DNA of 64,000 nucleotides, from the IMG/VR virus record IMGVR_UViG_3300009158_000048, positions 1 through 64,000 of that record. One strand, given 5' to 3'. Made by a program: the position numbers and the translations under genes. Shown here piece by piece: positions 61,701 to 64,000 of the stretch. The notes below the pieces were generated by a model. The model was not told the DNA's origin, searched no databases, and saw only the letters and a program-made list of their open reading frames with translations. This DNA is from a virus. Every line of letters begins with the position of its first letter. The first letter of the stretch is position 1.

Positions 61701-64000
61701 ACAAGCAAGTAAACGTGCTCCTGGTTCTACATCAGATGGTGATGGATTTGTCAATGATAAATACATGCATGAATTTATAAACAAAGTTTTTAACAAAAAT
61801 ACTTATGCTAAGAAACTAGCAAAAGAACTTGATCTTGACTTAGATAAATTTGTCATGTCAGGTACATTAAATACCGGTGTCATTGCAGATGCAGAAAGAA
61901 AGTCAGTATATTTAGATAACATGTTAGGAGGATGGGAAGAAAAATACCGTGCTGCTTTAACTCCTTTATATAAAGATAAAACTGCATTAAAGAATGAAAT
62001 AGATAGAAGACTTGCAAAAGATGCTAAGGCTTATAAGGAAATGAAGGAATCTGATGGTGCTGCATTTATGACTTTTGATGCTTACCGGACTCTTAGAAAA
62101 ATGGGTAAGAGTTGGAGTATTCCACAAGAGGCCCTATATCAACAGATTGTTGAAGGAAAAGAAGTAGACCCTTTAAAAGTAAAAGAATTCTTTTCTATTT
62201 ACAAACTTCATTACTATGGTTCTATTGCTAATGCTCCAATTGCTACAACAGGAATGCATAAGTTTGCCGTAGCTCCAATTATTCCTACCATTGCAGTAAA
62301 AGGTACTGAACTTTATAATCTACATGTAAAAATGTTGAATGAAAATCTTCAGTATGTAACATTTGGTTCAGGTTCTAAAGTAGCTGCACTTACAACTAAT
62401 GGAGAATTTGATAATATTTTTGGTGATGAAACACAAAAAACAGTTTCTGCAGATGCGCCAATTAAAAAAAATGTAATTCATATAGAGTATCTTAAAGATG
62501 TAACTAAAGTTGCTACCAAGCTTAAAAAAGAAATCAGCTATCCTACTCAGAAACGTGTGTTATTGTTAGATGGTCTTTTCAATGTTGGAGAAATTATTAA
62601 TGAAGCAAATGCTGATATAGCTAATGAATATAAAGCATCTGTTGAAGATTATACTGAAACTTTAGCTCTTGAGTTATTAAACAAGATTGGTTATGAGTAT
62701 GATCCTGCAACAGAAAAGTATGTAGGAAAGTTAGATAAGTTTATTGAACTTATCAGAGATGAATTAGGAGCTAAAGAAGTTCCTGAACATTTAATTAAAC
62801 TTCTTGATACTACACTAAGTGACCAGTTATCTATGGACTTTTCAATTCACCCAGAGGCTGATACACTTGAGAAGATTATTGTAAATAGAATTCAAAAAAG
62901 TGTTGTAAAACAGAAGACAAAGGGAGAAGCAATGGTTCAAGCGCCATCCACGTTCTATAACGGTGTGTGGGACAGTGCCTTCCAAAGAGATGAAGCTATT
63001 TTAAAAAATGATGAGTTAATTAGAAAATACCTTGGTTCTAACAATTTACCTTTTTATGATACATCATTTGATAAAGATGGTAATAGATTAGCTACTTCAG
63101 CAATGAAAGTTGCAATACCAATGAATGGTGACTTCTTACATATACTTAAGTTAAAACATCCTGATGGAGAGCTAATTGGAACTACTGACCGTTTGAATGA
63201 TCTTATTAAAAATGATGCTTGGTTAGATGAGAATAGAGAGCTTGTTACTATTGTTGGGCCAAGAATCCCAACAGATGCTGCTAACTCTATGGAGTTTGCT
63301 GAAGTATGGCATTTCTTAGATGCATCTGCAGGTAACACAGTAATTGTACCAACAGAGATAGTTGCAAAAGCTGGATCTGACTTTGACGTTGATAAGATAT
63401 TCTTTATGTTACCAAACATAACTTCTGATGGTACTTTAGTTAAAGCACCTGCAGAAAGTTTAGAAGAACTTACCAAGATGGTAAAAGAAGCTAATGGTAT
63501 GAGTAAGAAAGAAAGAATAGAAAAAGGAATAAAAAATCCACAGGCTCTTATTGATCAGTATAAAAAAGCTGCACAAAACAAGTTAATCAAAAATACCCGG
63601 TCAATACTCTCCCTACCAGATAACTACGCAAGTTTAACTAAACCTAACAATACATATCTTGTAGAAGATGAAGTAGAGTTCTATGATAAAAACTCTTCAG
63701 GATACAACAATAAAAAGAATGCACACGGAGAAACAGTAAGAAAGAATGACGGTAAAGAAGTTATGAGTCCATCAAGAGCTTTGGATAATGACTATAATTT
63801 AAGTCAACATGAGGCTATGCTATCCGGTAACTTACCACTTGGTATTATGGCCAAGAAAAATAAAGTGCATGCATTATTCAAAAGTGTAGGAGCCCTGATG
63901 CCAGCATCATATAATGCAACTATATGGAATGATGAAACTAAAAAATATGATGAGATTCCTGCTAAATATGATGTAGTAATCCGTATGAAAACTAATAAAA
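55783..64000 (+). CDS. Giant virion RNA polymerase-like protein, 3' end outside the window
   Basis: ATG at 55783, 4 bases after the preceding stop; the frame stays open to the window end (at least 2739 aa). Near the end, T-V-I-V-P-T-E-I-V-A-K-A-G-S precedes D2533-F-D-V-D2537-K-I-F, matching the D-F-D-(I/G)-D metal-binding loop of double-psi-barrel RNA polymerases such as Cellulophaga phage phi14:2 gp66. About 200 residues earlier, S-Y-P-T-Q-K-R-V-L-L-L-D-G-L-F could be the companion barrel strand. L-G-I-M-A-K-K-N-K-V-H-A-L-F follows the loop. The N-terminal half has H868-E-A-F-H872 with L-A-E-D-F downstream, a metallopeptidase site. It would transcribe early phage genes after ejection. Confidence 0.85.
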   Translation, partial: MISCPITQLPLENFYKYVFRAIKDKLGNDKTFDVNDFMEKLFEESVKNGDPETAAKWLQSTPRVINLIITKSFSDKIPLVKGLDSIYGLMADFSKANGEGFQNVLKKYSKPVDVKNVKEAAAHQLTLEFSDEEEEGPEDEKKETNSRVEARLKTPVVMSGTLQSFIPVTPDKKSDTYVERLDKPRARILTNLAILGDALSMHDTFSGDFTYQGKKVKVKATNMYAFSQQNFNDLDPTTQKEIKDSNFFTTTGRNQSGVTQADKRVMLVITDQAGENLYFDQEGNITTKGNGSLVYQFMRDVRQTAKGYTVTDIYGKEEQLMPIDEYAQMTYDSAVDGDFATYLEKVKDDREKELKKLFEIREKSLGNDMMLDFSGISTGVTSDLTATKLPLSDFLKIPGATKKSLKNIRTLKKAEGNFKKGRAVINLNGTDFQVNRSSMPDSVADQIAAVMFDPTIPFETKKDFYSQFIPEDSETMLAYTMRKHEIIPDMAKQTFRIKLYDTVGDKEGFVTEPIFDFVISKSSLDKASKEKLEAGIKTFSDTLKEGRANNKATYMSYKSDLLNDEEYLTYNSNTKQIEVANYIDFLTTLDGYVDLFDGDPGFYNKHLLFNEETKVDKEIKKANTAATLTFEEEIEEARRYAEEQRALENANKSPIEIEAQILADRAINPEYRAQLALQGTEGKYDSFYYAASLIGAINNNRDQRYTRETAEQLRDVFVGANYISGKQINTINDTIDRIFPKPNADLQRDVEIIQKTIEPEMPDPTTVNPIVKKGSLRSRGPKNDTLNRAGYIADEIGEEDTAKVLDFWDNTKLGKELQKHIELQHAYNIANSDVFARFVVTGATLNNPDIKGKIQINKGIGTLVDIYHEAFHAFTQLYLTREEKYNLYDEVINYKDASGKQPYKSMNYKEVDELLAEDFRTYMKSNYIKKGSPVRNKLFRKILNFLRALFGKTAINPTEVITDVMNVPAVREMFEKLNYSSNKKSLLRSYKANMDNVDFMVLNRGISKLNRPSDSALSDQDSRLVSDTMDMVMSDFVDDWYRERLEEAEETGNYNSLKSGTIGLLIDPEHRAFMYEVIKERLEDKLKEFKEQLHSEPGITPFSKIEKLKSDDENEKTIESEAVAVLRSAKGEDKYVFLKSQIDGFDKLDANMRKGTRVKGESWHGIKIVGDFYSHKSIKNQKKPVGIIVVSSLEDAQVQFNNYVAGGAEEYTSFEQKDVPDYMLSAEQEFTLDNVRILQAAVDNFGDPQWDLKGIDPIGTIAYHLENSDFDLSKKKYELDMVEMDENGDEIDEDVENQTHDSETSYGSEAASKKSLLQLADKEVVYILKSLHKVDRNGEVSYNRLGFKERADFRKVWNIVTKAIGGVRDRVKVYEILQAEAKNFPEIAQLIETKFPDPRLITNTFEQDVSTSFWQTFAKPSVKFWQFTVFPQYEASINFITGQVEDVLSGFEADVTQSSIEVDSTIRKFESLFKGSIANDYIEKNSDNQSVLKLNNVITAFENKKHSGQLDPAKAYEFAAALGMKLDSLPVIKKNMQERAEYFGLPYIYDIVKDFADIQKSDKSTPEQIEYLNKFISNPIATLRGEIPKGILKSFKREVAEKNILKRIAELQSQYGYDSANPGILLPDGNRVFENVNHSQVTVTVDAINNVENLSDFWTNPELGYMSHLKPGKSFFTLRSKVLGAMFDTAQGTFDAKGNRFLELIQTAGTQIADVEGINTSDLDKLGKFFQEFHTMSLGGVAEFIRHAEKKSAFGIKMVGGKMKVVVNGITNGVDQNLYIDISKFVAKPGEQISDGEIVAVGGYFLDYIAAEFDRIRYFKQNPQDLINIIGYNREIKDDDGKVIGRAGEFFSAFDNILRDSTKKKLYKLASDPLIDLPTHIRNDQGLYLDVQKDISDYFQEKTESMNDEFFSKLPYIDNKVYEKAGIVMDKSGKYDDAQKAVLKAYLFNDWIHKFEMFNLFNGDLSQFNHDKQQASKRAPGSTSDGDGFVNDKYMHEFINKVFNKNTYAKKLAKELDLDLDKFVMSGTLNTGVIADAERKSVYLDNMLGGWEEKYRAALTPLYKDKTALKNEIDRRLAKDAKAYKEMKESDGAAFMTFDAYRTLRKMGKSWSIPQEALYQQIVEGKEVDPLKVKEFFSIYKLHYYGSIANAPIATTGMHKFAVAPIIPTIAVKGTELYNLHVKMLNENLQYVTFGSGSKVAALTTNGEFDNIFGDETQKTVSADAPIKKNVIHIEYLKDVTKVATKLKKEISYPTQKRVLLLDGLFNVGEIINEANADIANEYKASVEDYTETLALELLNKIGYEYDPATEKYVGKLDKFIELIRDELGAKEVPEHLIKLLDTTLSDQLSMDFSIHPEADTLEKIIVNRIQKSVVKQKTKGEAMVQAPSTFYNGVWDSAFQRDEAILKNDELIRKYLGSNNLPFYDTSFDKDGNRLATSAMKVAIPMNGDFLHILKLKHPDGELIGTTDRLNDLIKNDAWLDENRELVTIVGPRIPTDAANSMEFAEVWHFLDASAGNTVIVPTEIVAKAGSDFDVDKIFFMLPNITSDGTLVKAPAESLEELTKMVKEANGMSKKERIEKGIKNPQALIDQYKKAAQNKLIKNTRSILSLPDNYASLTKPNNTYLVEDEVEFYDKNSSGYNNKKNAHGETVRKNDGKEVMSPSRALDNDYNLSQHEAMLSGNLPLGIMAKKNKVHALFKSVGALMPASYNATIWNDETKKYDEIPAKYDVVIRMKTNK

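Noticed and set aside
1-64000. tRNA genes, CRISPR arrays, insertion sequences, integrase or attachment sites
   Set aside because: No cloverleaf with conserved T-loop, no spaced direct repeats and no transposase or integrase motifs were seen; a covariance search would be needed to exclude a tRNA.

Overview
This window is the structural, DNA-packaging and transcription side of a large, AT-rich, double-stranded DNA tailed phage. Every gene I can support reads on the + strand. Gene order and protein content point to a crAss-like phage (order Crassvirales): a TerL of about 730 aa, a 917-aa portal, an HK97-type major capsid protein, paired neck/ring proteins, a 1787-aa tail-hub protein, a run of giant virion 'cargo' proteins, and at the right edge an open giant gene carrying a D-F-D-V-D loop like that of crAss-like virion RNA polymerases. 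A Bacteroidota host is suggested by promoter-like boxes resembling TAnnTTTG, A-rich start regions with no clear Shine-Dalgarno, and low GC. TAG, TAA and TGA all end genes, so the standard code applies. DUF5872-like and DUF6321-like basic proteins, which I associate with aquatic viruses, hint at an environmental rather than gut origin; this is inference.

Layout. (1) 1-2017, lysis: the tail end of a membrane-anchored protein, a holin, a GH24 lysozyme, a CHAP/NlpC-like hydrolase and a 52-aa ORF, closed by a strong intrinsic terminator at 2044-2079. (2) 2086-9715, packaging: a palindrome and promoter, then small conserved proteins, an HU/IHF-like protein, a Cys-rich protein, a PD-(D/E)XK nuclease, a possible small terminase, TerL and portal. 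(3) 9775-13846, head: a promoter, a scaffold/head-assembly candidate, the major capsid protein with a terminator directly behind it, and a further conserved head protein. (4) 13859-17540, nine tightly packed short genes for very basic proteins, most with K-K-G-G motifs. (5) 17544-26314, a neck protein, a Dps/ferritin-like protein, an abundant-looking structural protein with its own promoter and terminator, and Cys-rich fibre/adhesin-type proteins ending in a terminator. (6) 26347-34000, an unknown conserved protein, two ring-type proteins and the tail hub. (7) 34000-64000, six giant genes (1925, 1025, 1004, 1229, 2036 and at least 2739 aa) read as ejected cargo: metallopeptidase motifs, an ART-like end, a PD-(D/E)XK nuclease and the RNA polymerase-like protein.

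How the parts work together (inference). The phage appears to carry a payload of giant proteins that enter the cell with or before the DNA and start transcription and remodelling. The least explained feature is a short (Met/Tyr/Phe)-x-x-Gly-Gly motif shared by the small basic proteins of region 4 and three of the giant proteins of region 7. Together with three HExxH sites this makes a virion processing or packaging system a testable idea. Function names rest on motifs and recalled family resemblance; no database search was possible.
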